Assembly: GCA_028293725.1 (NCBI GenBank)
Contig: JAQGOE010000124.1
Span: 1-23,352, forward strand
Source: Gammaproteobacteria bacterium
GTDB lineage: Bacteria; Pseudomonadota; Gammaproteobacteria; Steroidobacterales; Steroidobacteraceae
Reading direction: 5' to 3'
DNA length: 23,352 nucleotides
Shown: positions 15,480 to 23,352 of the stretch, piece by piece
How positions within the stretch are numbered: the stretch's first letter is position 1
How the letters are laid out: each line of letters starts with the position of its first letter
Notes under the pieces: generated by a model
What the model saw: the letters and a program-made list of their open reading frames with translations, nothing else
Databases searched by the model: none
Told to the model about the DNA's origin: nothing
Program-made: the position numbers and the translations under genes

Positions 15480-16982
15480 GTGGCTGGCTCGGCCATTCGC
15501 AAGATAGTGATTGTCGGCGGGGGCAGCGCCGGATGGATGGCGGCCGCGGCCCTCGCCGCGGCCGTGCGCGCGCGCGTCGCTGAGATTGTGCTGGTCGAGT
15601 CCGCGGAGATCGGCACGATCGGGGTTGGAGAGGCGACTCTACCCACTTTGCGGGCGTTCAACGCGACGCTCGGACTGGATGAGGTCGAGTTCGTTCGCAA
15701 GACTCAGGCGACCTTCAAACTGGGCATCGAGTTTGTGGGATGGAACCCGGAGCGCGCGTTCTTCCATGGATTCAGCGATTTTGGTCCAGCCCTGCGGGGT
15801 GTGTCCCCGCACCAGGCCTGGCTGAGGATGCGCGGGGCCGAAGACGATCAATCGTACGCCGACTTCTCCATCTCGACGGTGGCCGCAACACTGGGACGAT
15901 TTGCGCCGCCGGTGCCCAACCGGGAGTCGGTTCTAGGGTCCTATTCTTATGCGTTTCAGTTCGATGCCGCCTCCTATGCGGCCTATCTACGCGCCTTCGC
16001 CGAACAGCGTGGCGTACAACGGGTCGAGGGACGCATCGTTGACGTGCGCTTGCGCGCAGAGGACGGCTTCATCGAATCCGTGGTGCTCGAGGGTGGCCGC
16101 TCGGTAAGCGGCGATCTGTTCATCGACTGCAGCGGCTTCGTGGGACTGCTCATCGAGCGCGCGTTGCATGCGGGTTTCGAGGATTGGTCGAAGTGGCTGC
16201 CCTGCGATCGAGCGTTTGCGGTACCGAGCGCCCGTACCGGTGAGCCAACTCCTTTTACGCGCTCAACCGCGCATGAGGCGGGTTGGCAGTGGAGGATTCC
16301 TCTGCAGCACCGCACTGGCAACGGTCATGTCTTCTGCAGCAGCTACATCAGTGAGGACGAGGCTGCCGGGACGCTGCTCGCCAACCTCGATGGGGAGCCG
16401 CTGGGGGCACCCAGACTGATCAAATTCACCGCTGGCCGCAGGCGCGAGTGTTGGAAGCGAAACTGTGTGGCGCTCGGGCTTGCGAGCGGTTTCCTCGAAC
16501 CGCTCGAGTCCACCAGCATCCATCTGGTCGAGTCCGGTATCGGCAGGCTGATCGAGATCTTCCCGGACCGTGGCTTCGAACCGAAGCTGGCCGAGGAATA
16601 CAATCGGCTGATGGCGCGCAGCTACGAGTCGATCCGCGATTTCATCATCCTGCACTACTGCGCGAGCCGTCGTGATGGGGCGCTCTGGGATTACTGCCGG
16701 AACATGCCCCTTCCCGAGGGCCTGCGTCACCAGATCGAACTGTTCAAGGCGAGCGGTGCGGTCGCGCTCTATGACAGTGGCGCTTTCGCCGAGCCGAGTT
16801 GGATCTCGATCTACTTCGGCCTCGGGGTATTTCCGCGCCGTCATGACCCGATGGCGGACGTCATCGAAGAGGCTGCGTTGCGGCGTGAGTTGGAACGCCG
16901 CGCGCGCATTGTGACGGGGGCTGCGCAGTCCCTGCCGGCGCACGGCGCCTTTATCGATAAATACTGCCGGGCCGGCGCATGA
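15480..16982 (+). CDS. FAD-dependent tryptophan-halogenase-like protein 1
   Basis: Flavin-dependent halogenase-family protein, 500 aa, cytosolic (no signal). The N-terminal FAD site is IVGGGSAGWMAAAAL (11-25). The catalytic Lys that forms the haloamine in true halogenases is K80 in ATFKLGIEF. The diagnostic tryptophan motif GWQWRIPLQ is present (268-276; W269 to W271), and FLEPLESTSIHLV (338-350) supplies the active-site Glu region. All key residues are therefore conserved. Partners FADH2, halide and O2 are implied, so a flavin reductase must come from elsewhere. GTG start with GAGG 7 bp upstream, 22 bp after the receptor. Its stop overlaps the next gene as ATGA. Related receptor-linked halogenases (for example BrvH and Xanthomonas enzymes) brominate free indole in vitro; natural substrates are unknown. 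Confidence 0.93.
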   Translation: MAGSAIRKIVIVGGGSAGWMAAAALAAAVRARVAEIVLVESAEIGTIGVGEATLPTLRAFNATLGLDEVEFVRKTQATFKLGIEFVGWNPERAFFHGFSDFGPALRGVSPHQAWLRMRGAEDDQSYADFSISTVAATLGRFAPPVPNRESVLGSYSYAFQFDAASYAAYLRAFAEQRGVQRVEGRIVDVRLRAEDGFIESVVLEGGRSVSGDLFIDCSGFVGLLIERALHAGFEDWSKWLPCDRAFAVPSARTGEPTPFTRSTAHEAGWQWRIPLQHRTGNGHVFCSSYISEDEAAGTLLANLDGEPLGAPRLIKFTAGRRRECWKRNCVALGLASGFLEPLESTSIHLVESGIGRLIEIFPDRGFEPKLAEEYNRLMARSYESIRDFIILHYCASRRDGALWDYCRNMPLPEGLRHQIELFKASGAVALYDSGAFAEPSWISIYFGLGVFPRRHDPMADVIEEAALRRELERRARIVTGAAQSLPAHGAFIDKYCRAGA

Positions 16983-18523
16983 GCGAGTCGGGTCAGCGCC
17001 CCCCGTGCAGGCTGCGGAGCTTACTGATCGTCGGCGGCGGGACGGCGGGATGGATGGCCGCCGCGGCCCTGGCCAGAGTGCTCGACCGTTCTTGCGAGAT
17101 TTCCCTCGTGGAATCCGAAGCTGTCGGGACGGTGGGTGTCGGGGAGGCCACCATCCCTAGCCTGCCTGCCTTCCATGAACTGCTCGGCATCGACGAGCGG
17201 GAGTTTCTGCGTGCCACACGTGGCACCTTCAAGTTGGGGATTCAGTTCCGCGACTGGCGCACCATCGGTGAGTCTTTCCTGCACCCGTTCGGCCCTTACG
17301 GGGTCAACGTCAATCACGAGTTGTTTCAGGCGTATTGGCTCGAGCGCAGGCAAGAAGGGCATCCTTCACCGCTCGAGGAGTGGTCGGTGACGGGACTCGC
17401 GGCGAGTCTGGGTCGGTTCGGCGCGGCACCCTTGAAAGACCCCTCCTCCCCTCTACGTCAATTGTCCTACGCATACCACATGGATGCGACGCTCTACGCG
17501 CGGTTCTTGCGCAGCTATGCCGAGGGGCGCGGGGTGCACCGGATTGAAGGTGAGGTCGTCCATGTCAGGGTTGGCCCTAAAGGCCTGGTTGACTCGTTGG
17601 TCTTGCGGGATGGGCGCTCGATCGGTGCCGATTTCTTCATCGATTGTTCCGGGTTCCGCTCACTGCTCATCGGGGAGGCGCTGAAGACCGGGTACATCGA
17701 TTGGTCGCAGTGGCTACCCTGCGACCGCGCTGTTGCGGTCCAGTGTGAGAGCGCGGGTGACCCTGTGCCTTTCACGCAATCAATCGCGCGGGAATCCGGC
17801 TGGCAGTGGCGAATTCCACTGCAGCATCGCGTGGGTAATGGTTATGTGTACTCCAGCGCGCATCTCTCCGATGATGAAGCCAAGGCGAGCCTGTTCGCGC
17901 GCCTGGAGGGAGCGCCGCTTTCCGATCCCCGGTTCCTGCGCTTCAAAGCGGGGCGCCGGGCGAGTGTCTGGGTCGGCAATTGTCTCGCGCTCGGACTCGC
18001 GGCGGGTTTCCTGGAGCCGCTGGAATCGACCAGCATTCACCTGGTACAAACGGGCCTTGCGCGCCTCTTCGCCCTGTTTCCTGACCGTCAGTGCGATCCG
18101 GCGATCAGCGCCGAATACAATCGCTTGACCGCTCTCGAGTACGAGCGCGTGCGGGATTTTCTCATTCTCCACTATGCGGCATCACAGCGGGAAGATACGC
18201 CGTTCTGGAGGCATTGCCGCGCCATGCCCGTGCCGGAGAGTTTGACCTACAAGAGGGAGTTGTTCACCAAGACCGGCCGCATCGCCATGCTGGAGCATGA
18301 GACCTTTCTCCCGGCGAGTTGGCTTGCCATCTACGCCGGCCTGCACGTCTGGCCGCAGCGTTACGAGCCGATCGTGGATCTCATCGTTGGCGCCGACTTG
18401 AACGCACGCCTGGAGGGCATGCGCGAAAGCATTCGGAGGTCTGTGGAGACGCTTCCGCCTCACGCAACATTCCTCAACGAGGTCGTAAAATACCCGCGGC
18501 TCACCGATCCGGCGCTAACATGA
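16979..18523 (+). CDS. FAD-dependent tryptophan-halogenase-like protein 2
   Basis: Second flavin-dependent halogenase-family protein, 514 aa and clearly paralogous to its upstream neighbour; matches run through LPCDRA, PFT, GWQWRIPLQHR and GFLEPLESTSIHLV. The FAD motif is LIVGGGTAGWMAAAAL (16-31), the catalytic Lys K85 in GTFKLGIQF, the halogenase motif GWQWRIP at 274-280, and the Glu region 344-351. It is translationally coupled to halogenase 1 by a 4-bp overlap. Substitutions between the copies cluster in the mid region (about 95-165), where substrate would bind, so they may act on different positions or substrates, or form a heteromer. The last 23 bp overlap the convergent regulator gene. 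Whether it halogenates at all is untested. Confidence 0.93.
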   Translation: MSESGQRPPCRLRSLLIVGGGTAGWMAAAALARVLDRSCEISLVESEAVGTVGVGEATIPSLPAFHELLGIDEREFLRATRGTFKLGIQFRDWRTIGESFLHPFGPYGVNVNHELFQAYWLERRQEGHPSPLEEWSVTGLAASLGRFGAAPLKDPSSPLRQLSYAYHMDATLYARFLRSYAEGRGVHRIEGEVVHVRVGPKGLVDSLVLRDGRSIGADFFIDCSGFRSLLIGEALKTGYIDWSQWLPCDRAVAVQCESAGDPVPFTQSIARESGWQWRIPLQHRVGNGYVYSSAHLSDDEAKASLFARLEGAPLSDPRFLRFKAGRRASVWVGNCLALGLAAGFLEPLESTSIHLVQTGLARLFALFPDRQCDPAISAEYNRLTALEYERVRDFLILHYAASQREDTPFWRHCRAMPVPESLTYKRELFTKTGRIAMLEHETFLPASWLAIYAGLHVWPQRYEPIVDLIVGADLNARLEGMRESIRRSVETLPPHATFLNEVVKYPRLTDPALT

Positions 18524-20687
18524 TCTCGCTCGATTCGTCGCCCGCCTGGCCGTAAAGCAGCCACCGCCCATCGGGTGAAACGGATATTCCCGGACCGGTA
18601 CCGGGAATTGGCGTCTGCTTCAGGGTCATCAACCTGCGCGTGCTCCGGCTTGCGAGCTCATAGAAGTTGACGCTGACCGGCTTCGACCCCGAATCGGTGT
18701 AATAAATGCCGGTGGGGGTCGCCGCCCAGGAGTCTTCGTAGCTGACTCTCGGCATCCGTTCGAGAGGCGCCTGCGGACCGCCGCCGACGGGTTTGCTCCA
18801 GAGCACGACGCCCTCCGAATCCAGAACGTTGAAGACCAGCCGCTCTGCGACCACGACAGCATAGGATGAAAGATGGTCTGTGAAACGTTCAGCCGGGCCA
18901 CCGGAGGAGGCAATACGGTACAGCACGTTGTTGCCGTCGATTGCAAACAGCCAACGGCAGTCCTCCGACCAGGCAGGGTGCGACAGGTTGCCGCTTGAAG
19001 TGACGAGCTTGTGGGGAACTCTCTCGTTGATGTCTTCGATATAGATCGCCGAGATGCCCGAGACGCGGGAATCAAATGCGATCCGCTTCCCGTCGGAACA
19101 CCAGCTCGGCGCACTGGCCAAGGGTCCGTTGAACGAAGTCAGCCGATCCAGGTCGCCACCCTGCGCATCCGTCATCCATATCTCAACGCTCCCGGAGCGG
19201 TTGGATTGGAATGCGATGTGCATCCCATCCCGCGAGTAGCGGGGGACCACCTGAGTCCGTGTGGAGTAGATCAGCTTGGCCGCGGACTCTTCCGGTTGCG
19301 CGGCCGTGAGATCCGCACGCCAGATATCAACAGTCTTACGGCCGCGCACATAAGCCATCCGCCCGCCCCGCGCGGCAACTGTTGGCGCAGAGCCATCCTC
19401 GCCGAATGGAAGCTGTTCCCGCTCGCCGCTCAGAGTGAGCTGCCACAACTCGCCGCCATCACCGGCGTCGTTCGAAAGAATGAGCCGGCTTCCGTCAGCG
19501 GCCCAACTGAGCCCCTGCGGCTCACCCAACATCGTAGCGAGGGCTCGCACCGACCCATCGACCAGTCCCAGGACGTAAACCGTATAGACCGCCGAACTCG
19601 AGATACAGACCAGCGCAAGCTGCTTGCCATCTGGTGAGAAGGCGGGGTCGGCCGCATTCAAACATTCGGGTGCCGGCGACACAGGCCGTGTGTTCGCCGT
19701 CTCCAGCGAAACAATATTCACCTGCGGTGCGCCCGTCGGTCCGTAGGCCGAATAGGCGAGCCGACGGCCATCGGGGGACCAGCTGATCTGTATGTAACCC
19801 ACGGCAACCCCGTTGGTCACGATGCTGCGTTCGGAGCCGCCGAGCGCCGGAATGACGAAGATGCCGGCGCCCTCGTCTGTCTGTCTCAAGAAGGCAATCG
19901 TGCTGCCGTCCGGCGACCACGCCGAGCTGATCCACCTGGAAGGATGGTGAGTCAGGCGCAGCAGCCGTTCGGATCCGAGCGATTTGACGTAAAGATCGAA
20001 CTGATGATCCGAATCCGTTCCTTCGTTCCAGCCGAAAGCGATCTGGCTCCCATCGGGGGAAAACGTCGGCGCGATCTCCTTTCCGGGTAAGCTCGCCAAC
20101 GGAACGACCTGCCGGCCGAAGGCAGAGCGTGTTGGTGAACGGCCGGTCATCACGGCAACGGTGACTGCAATGAGCGCGATCGCAGTCAGGCCAGCCGCTG
20201 CCGCGAACCAGACCTTGCGAGGGGACCGCGTTTTGCTGGCGAGCGGCGGTTTGTCCGTGATATCCGCTGGACGCGAGGGGCTTGCCGCGGGTCCTTCCGA
20301 CCTCGGAATGTTGACTTCCGGCGGCGTGGTGACGTTGCCCCCACCCGGCTCAACAGCCGCGATGAACCTGTAACCCCGCTTCGGCAGAGTCTCGATGAAC
20401 CGCGGCGCCTCGGCGGAGTCCAGCAGGGCCTCCCTGAGGCGATTGACCGCGGCATTCAGGCGCTGGTCATACTCGATCAGTGTGCCTGCCGGCCACAATC
20501 TGGCGCGCAGCTCTTCGCGTGTGACGAGCTGTCCTGCCCTCTCCAGCACCATCGCCAGCACGCAAAAGGACTGGTGAGGCAGCCGCAGCTTGGTACCTGA
20601 CTTGAACAATTCCTCCGTGCGCAGGTCCGCTTCGAAGTCTTCGAACCGGATGCGCTGCGGACCGGACTTCCGCGGCGGCTCATTCAA
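18501..20687 (-). CDS. CadC/ToxR-like membrane regulator with PD40 beta-propeller
   Basis: One-component transmembrane regulator, 728 aa. The N-terminal OmpR-type winged helix (about 12-112) has LVTREELRARLWP, YDQRLNAAVNRLREAL and the closing FIETLPKRGYRFIA. A Pro/Ser-rich linker follows, then one membrane helix at about 159-181 (VWFAAAAGLTAIALIAVTVA). The rest is a TolB-like propeller with repeated PD40 blades (FSPDGSQIAFG, WSPDGSTIAFL, WSPDGRRLAYS, FSPDGKQLAL, YSRDGMHIAF). DNA binding faces the cytosol and the propeller the periplasm, so it may sense an exported ligand or envelope state. The start is TTG 20687 with AGG upstream; ATG 20683 is in another frame. It is convergent with halogenase 2 and divergent from the LysR gene. 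Targets are unknown; the halogenase/receptor operon is a natural guess. Confidence 0.9.
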   Translation of the reverse strand: MNEPPRKSGPQRIRFEDFEADLRTEELFKSGTKLRLPHQSFCVLAMVLERAGQLVTREELRARLWPAGTLIEYDQRLNAAVNRLREALLDSAEAPRFIETLPKRGYRFIAAVEPGGGNVTTPPEVNIPRSEGPAASPSRPADITDKPPLASKTRSPRKVWFAAAAGLTAIALIAVTVAVMTGRSPTRSAFGRQVVPLASLPGKEIAPTFSPDGSQIAFGWNEGTDSDHQFDLYVKSLGSERLLRLTHHPSRWISSAWSPDGSTIAFLRQTDEGAGIFVIPALGGSERSIVTNGVAVGYIQISWSPDGRRLAYSAYGPTGAPQVNIVSLETANTRPVSPAPECLNAADPAFSPDGKQLALVCISSSAVYTVYVLGLVDGSVRALATMLGEPQGLSWAADGSRLILSNDAGDGGELWQLTLSGEREQLPFGEDGSAPTVAARGGRMAYVRGRKTVDIWRADLTAAQPEESAAKLIYSTRTQVVPRYSRDGMHIAFQSNRSGSVEIWMTDAQGGDLDRLTSFNGPLASAPSWCSDGKRIAFDSRVSGISAIYIEDINERVPHKLVTSSGNLSHPAWSEDCRWLFAIDGNNVLYRIASSGGPAERFTDHLSSYAVVVAERLVFNVLDSEGVVLWSKPVGGGPQAPLERMPRVSYEDSWAATPTGIYYTDSGSKPVSVNFYELASRSTRRLMTLKQTPIPGTGPGISVSPDGRWLLYGQAGDESSEIMLAPDR

Positions 20688-20754
20688 AGGGTCGCCTGCT
20701 CGTCAGACTTATGAAAAATGCCAACTCGATCAAAGGGATGCGTCGCGAGATATA

Positions 20755-20783
20755 AATGTAATCCACATGTGATCCCGAATCAA
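20755..20783 (-). promoter_or_regulatory. Candidate promoter of the CadC-like regulator
   Basis: On the minus strand, TTGATT (20778-20783) and TACATT (20755-20760) are separated by exactly 17 bp. The spacer contains the 8-bp palindrome CACATGTG (20764-20771), which could be an operator for the divergent LysR protein or for autoregulation. The plus-strand LysR promoter could overlap; a TTGCAA at 20784-20789 with TTCTAT 17 bp further is the best guess. Confidence 0.4.
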
Positions 20784-20846
20784 TTGCAATAGCCTCGGCT
20801 CCCCCGTTCTATCGGAGCCATTCAGCGGCTTCTAGGGGGGTGTCGT

Positions 20847-21893
20847 TTGAAAGCACATACCAACGTTCCGGACCCGGTGCGCAGCACGGCCACTTTAAGC
20901 GTCCTGGCAGCGCGCCGCATCAAACCGGTCAACCAATTTCACCTGAAGACACGCCAGCTGACCTTGCTCGTCCGGCTCGACGAGGAACGCAACCTGGCGC
21001 GGGCCGCCGCCGCAGCCGGGCTGACCCAACCGGCCGCCTCGAAACTCCTGCGCCAGATCGAAAGCGACTTCGATGTGAAGCTCTTCGACCGGCATGCCCG
21101 GGGCATGGCGCCGACATGCTACGGCGAGATCCTGGCTCGGCATGCTCGCCGCGCGCTGAGCGAGTTTGGGTTCGCGCGCGATGAAATCGTGGCGCTCAAG
21201 TCAGGGCTCTCGGGCAGAGCCGCCATCGGCACCGTCTTGAGTCCGGGGGCCACCCTCGTGCCGATGGCCGTTGTGCGCATGAAGGAGCGCTACCCGGATG
21301 TCCTCACCTGCGTTGAGATCGGTTCCAGCAGAACGCTCGTACAGAAGCTCGTGCGAGGTGAGCTCGACATGGTCGTGGGGCGACTGCTCGACTCCACCCC
21401 CGCGGATGAGCTCATCTACGAACCGCTCGCCCCGGATGAACCGCACGCCGTCATTGCAAGTGCGGAGCATCCGCTCGCCCGCCGCCAGGACTTGCAGCTC
21501 GAGCAACTGCTCGAGCAGCCTTGGATTCTACCCCCGGCCGGCAGCCTGGTCCGCGACAGGCTGGCGACGATGTTGACACAACACGGCTTGTCACTGCCGA
21601 GCAACATTGTAGAGAGCCAATGTCTACCCGTGATCACCGCCCTGCTGCAGCATGGGAACATGCTCGCGGTTCTGCCTGAGGAAGCCGTCCAATCCTGCTG
21701 TGAGGCAGGCCACCTGAGGGTGCTCATCAGGAATCTGCCGTTGGGCGTGGGCGCGTTCGGTCTCATTACGCGCCGTCACCACAAGCTCTCCCCCGCGGCG
21801 CAGCTCCTGGTGAGTGCCGTTCGCGAGCAGGCCGGGCACTTGTATCCCGTTGCGAGCCAAAGCGCCGCGTGTGCCAGAATGTCTGTTGTTTGA
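20847..21893 (+). CDS. LysR-family regulator, GbpR-like
   Basis: LysR-type transcriptional regulator, 348 aa. The winged helix (about 34-95) reads FHLKTRQLTLLVRLDEERNL, ARAAAAAGLTQPAASKLLRQ, then IESDFDVKLFDRHARGMAPT. The periplasmic-binding-like effector domain (about 123-315) starts GRAAIGTVLSPGATLVPMAV. The layout and FHLKTRQL opening recall GbpR, which controls sugar-binding protein genes in response to galactose-type sugars (from memory). TTG start with TAGGGGGG 6 bp upstream; the first 30 residues are variable and a later start cannot be excluded. It lies 24 bp before the GH2 beta-galactosidase-like gene on the same strand, so it is probably co-transcribed with and regulates it. It is divergent from the CadC-like gene across 159 bp. 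Confidence 0.9.
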   Translation: MKAHTNVPDPVRSTATLSVLAARRIKPVNQFHLKTRQLTLLVRLDEERNLARAAAAAGLTQPAASKLLRQIESDFDVKLFDRHARGMAPTCYGEILARHARRALSEFGFARDEIVALKSGLSGRAAIGTVLSPGATLVPMAVVRMKERYPDVLTCVEIGSSRTLVQKLVRGELDMVVGRLLDSTPADELIYEPLAPDEPHAVIASAEHPLARRQDLQLEQLLEQPWILPPAGSLVRDRLATMLTQHGLSLPSNIVESQCLPVITALLQHGNMLAVLPEEAVQSCCEAGHLRVLIRNLPLGVGAFGLITRRHHKLSPAAQLLVSAVREQAGHLYPVASQSAACARMSVV

Positions 21894-21917
21894 AACGAAT
21901 CGCCGCCAGGACCTTTC

Positions 21918-23352
21918 ATGGTAGAAACCAATCGTCGCGAGCTGCTCCGCAGCGCAGTTGCAGTCGCCGTCCATTCGCTCGTCGCACGTAACGCACTTGC
22001 ACTCGGGCGCTCACAGTCACCTATAGTGGAGCATGCGGAAGCGGCGCTCGGAGCCGTCCCACCGCGCGAACGACTGCTGTTGGATTTCGGTTGGCAGTTC
22101 CTTCCAGGTCACGCAAGCGATCCGTTACGGGACCTCGGTTTCGGTGCCAACCAGGGCGACTTCGCCAAAACACGGAATTTCGACTTCGCCACGGAAGCAT
22201 TCGACGCTTCCCGGTGGCGCTCCTTGAACCTGCCGCATGACTGGGCTGTCGAGCTGCCCTTCGTGCGCGACGAAGCGCTCCAGAGCCACGGCTACAAGCC
22301 TCTCGGTCGAAGTTACCCGGAAACCTCGGTCGGCTGGTATCGACGCGGTTTCGACATTCCCGCCACCGACTCCGGCCGCCGCATCGTGCTCGAATTCGAC
22401 GGTGCCTTCCGCAGCGCCCTCGTATTCGTCAACGGCTGCTTCATCGGGAGAAATGATAACGGCTACGCGCCCTTCCGCTTCGACATCAGCGACTTCGTGC
22501 ACTACGGCGCGCGCAACATACTGGTGGTACGAGTAGATGCCTCCTTTGGCGATGGTTGGTTCTACGAGGGCGCCGGAATCTACCGCCACGTCTGGCTGAC
22601 CAAAACCGAGGGACTTCATCTGGGTCCGTGGGATAGTTATGTCCGTACGGACGTCAAGCCCGGCGCCGCCAACCTCTCCCTCAGCACCGTCGTCGAAAAC
22701 GAGGACCTCACCGATGCGCATCCCACTGTGCATTGGAAGATTCTGGACGCAACGGGTCGAGCGGTCGCCACCGCTCAAACCGAGGCGCAACCCATCCCCC
22801 CCGGCAGTAGGGCCACGTTCACGGCCACTGCCCACCTGCCCTCGCCAACCCTGTGGTCGCCAGAGAGTCCCTATCTGTATTGCGCCATTGTTTCGGTCGA
22901 GACGGCCGGTCGAGTGCACGACGCCGAGCGAATTGCCTTTGGTGTCCGCACGCTCGCATTCGATCCGCAGAAGGGTTTTTTCCTGAACGGCCAGTCCGTG
23001 AAAATCAAGGGCACCTGCAACCACCAGGATCACGCCGGCGTTGGCGCGGCTCTGCCGGATCGGCTGCAAGAGTACCGGCTCTCGGTACTGCGCGAGATGG
23101 GCTGCAATGCGGTCCGCACATCGCACAACATGCCGACACCGGAATGGGTGGCGGGCTGCGAGCGGACCGGCGTGATGATGATGTGTGAAACGCGCCTGAT
23201 GAGTTCGAGCCCAGAGGGGCTCGCTCAACTCGAGATCATGATCAAGCGCTATCGTAACTCGCCCGCCATCATCCTGTGGTCCATGGGAAACGAAGAATGG
23301 AGGCTGCAGGGCACGCCCGAAGGCGAACACATCGTCGCCGCCATGATCCGGC
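21918..23352 (+). CDS. Tat-exported glycoside hydrolase family 2, beta-galactosidase-like (3' end cut)
   Basis: Exported GH2 enzyme; 478 residues are in the window and the C-terminal part lies beyond it. ATG 21918 has AGGA 8 bp upstream. A twin-arginine signal, TNRRELLRSAVAVAVHSLVA, starts at residue 4. The sugar-binding jelly-roll follows (RLLLDFGWQFLPG, LNLPHDWAVELPF, VGWYRRGFDI, FDGAFRSALVFVNGCFIG), then the Ig-like domain (LWSPESPYLY), then the barrel with FFLNGQSVKIKGTCNHQDHA and NAVRTSHNMPTPE. The acid/base Glu is E459 in WSMGNEEW (454-461). The nucleophile Glu would be past the edge. A MCETRL segment stands where relatives usually have DETR, a Cys for Asp change. It probably cleaves terminal beta-galactosyl residues from an imported glycan in the periplasm; other GH2 specificities are possible. 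Confidence 0.92.
   Translation, partial: MVETNRRELLRSAVAVAVHSLVARNALALGRSQSPIVEHAEAALGAVPPRERLLLDFGWQFLPGHASDPLRDLGFGANQGDFAKTRNFDFATEAFDASRWRSLNLPHDWAVELPFVRDEALQSHGYKPLGRSYPETSVGWYRRGFDIPATDSGRRIVLEFDGAFRSALVFVNGCFIGRNDNGYAPFRFDISDFVHYGARNILVVRVDASFGDGWFYEGAGIYRHVWLTKTEGLHLGPWDSYVRTDVKPGAANLSLSTVVENEDLTDAHPTVHWKILDATGRAVATAQTEAQPIPPGSRATFTATAHLPSPTLWSPESPYLYCAIVSVETAGRVHDAERIAFGVRTLAFDPQKGFFLNGQSVKIKGTCNHQDHAGVGAALPDRLQEYRLSVLREMGCNAVRTSHNMPTPEWVAGCERTGVMMMCETRLMSSSPEGLAQLEIMIKRYRNSPAIILWSMGNEEWRLQGTPEGEHIVAAMIR

Noticed and set aside
14366..15700. 444-codon minus-strand frame within the receptor gene
   Set aside because: Antisense to conserved barrel sequence and lacking any recognisable motif; long stop-free antisense frames are common in GC-rich genes.
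22125..23330. 401-codon minus-strand frame within the GH2 gene
   Set aside because: Antisense to conserved GH2 motifs, with no coherent protein features of its own.

Overview
The window reads as an accessory carbohydrate-scavenging region of a GC-rich, Gram-negative bacterium. Evidence for this is two TonB-dependent outer-membrane receptors, several exported glycoside-active proteins with Sec or Tat signals, and tandem FAD-dependent halogenases next to a receptor. That last arrangement is known from Xanthomonadales, Caulobacterales and Sphingomonadales. A CadC-like winged-helix/PD40 protein and a YjjJ-type HipA kinase also fit a gammaproteobacterium of the Xanthomonadales/Steroidobacterales type. 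The placement is inference; there is no rRNA or other phylogenetic marker gene here.

Layout. (1) 1-394: start of a TonB-dependent receptor on the minus strand, cut by the window edge. It is divergent from (2) a plus-strand run from 576 to about 6704: enolase-superfamily enzyme, MFS transporter, GntR/FCD regulator, secreted right-handed beta-helix protein, L-rhamnose/L-fucose-type mutarotase, and a DUF3052-family gene broken by a 2-bp GC expansion. This looks like uptake and catabolism of a deoxy-sugar or acid sugar under a local GntR repressor. (3) 6707-9912, minus strand: a Tat-exported alpha/beta hydrolase (esterase) translationally coupled to an upstream GH3 glycosidase. (4) 10294-11646, minus: a solo HipA-family kinase of the YjjJ type with a fused N-terminal winged helix. 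(5) 12257-18523, plus: a large TonB-dependent receptor followed by two coupled tryptophan-halogenase-like flavoproteins. (6) 18501-20687, minus: a transmembrane CadC/ToxR-like regulator with a PD40 beta-propeller, overlapping the second halogenase tail-to-tail. (7) 20847-end, plus: a LysR/GbpR-like regulator, then a Tat-exported GH2 beta-galactosidase-like enzyme cut by the window end.

How it may work together (inference): exported GH3, esterase, beta-helix and GH2 proteins trim plant or algal glycans, receptors import the fragments, and the MFS, mutarotase and enolase-superfamily proteins process the sugars inside. Regulation is layered: a GntR gene in the first operon, a LacI-type palindrome upstream of the second receptor, a LysR beside GH2, and the CadC-like sensor.

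The most unusual signals are non-coding. A roughly 50-bp near-identical element with dyad symmetry occurs on both sides of the YjjJ-type kinase gene, once upstream of the GH3/esterase operon and once upstream of the receptor/halogenase operon. This suggests the two operons share a regulator and that the kinase gene sits inside an originally common control region. More dyads lie in the same receptor leader. No tRNA, rRNA, CRISPR array or insertion sequence was found.
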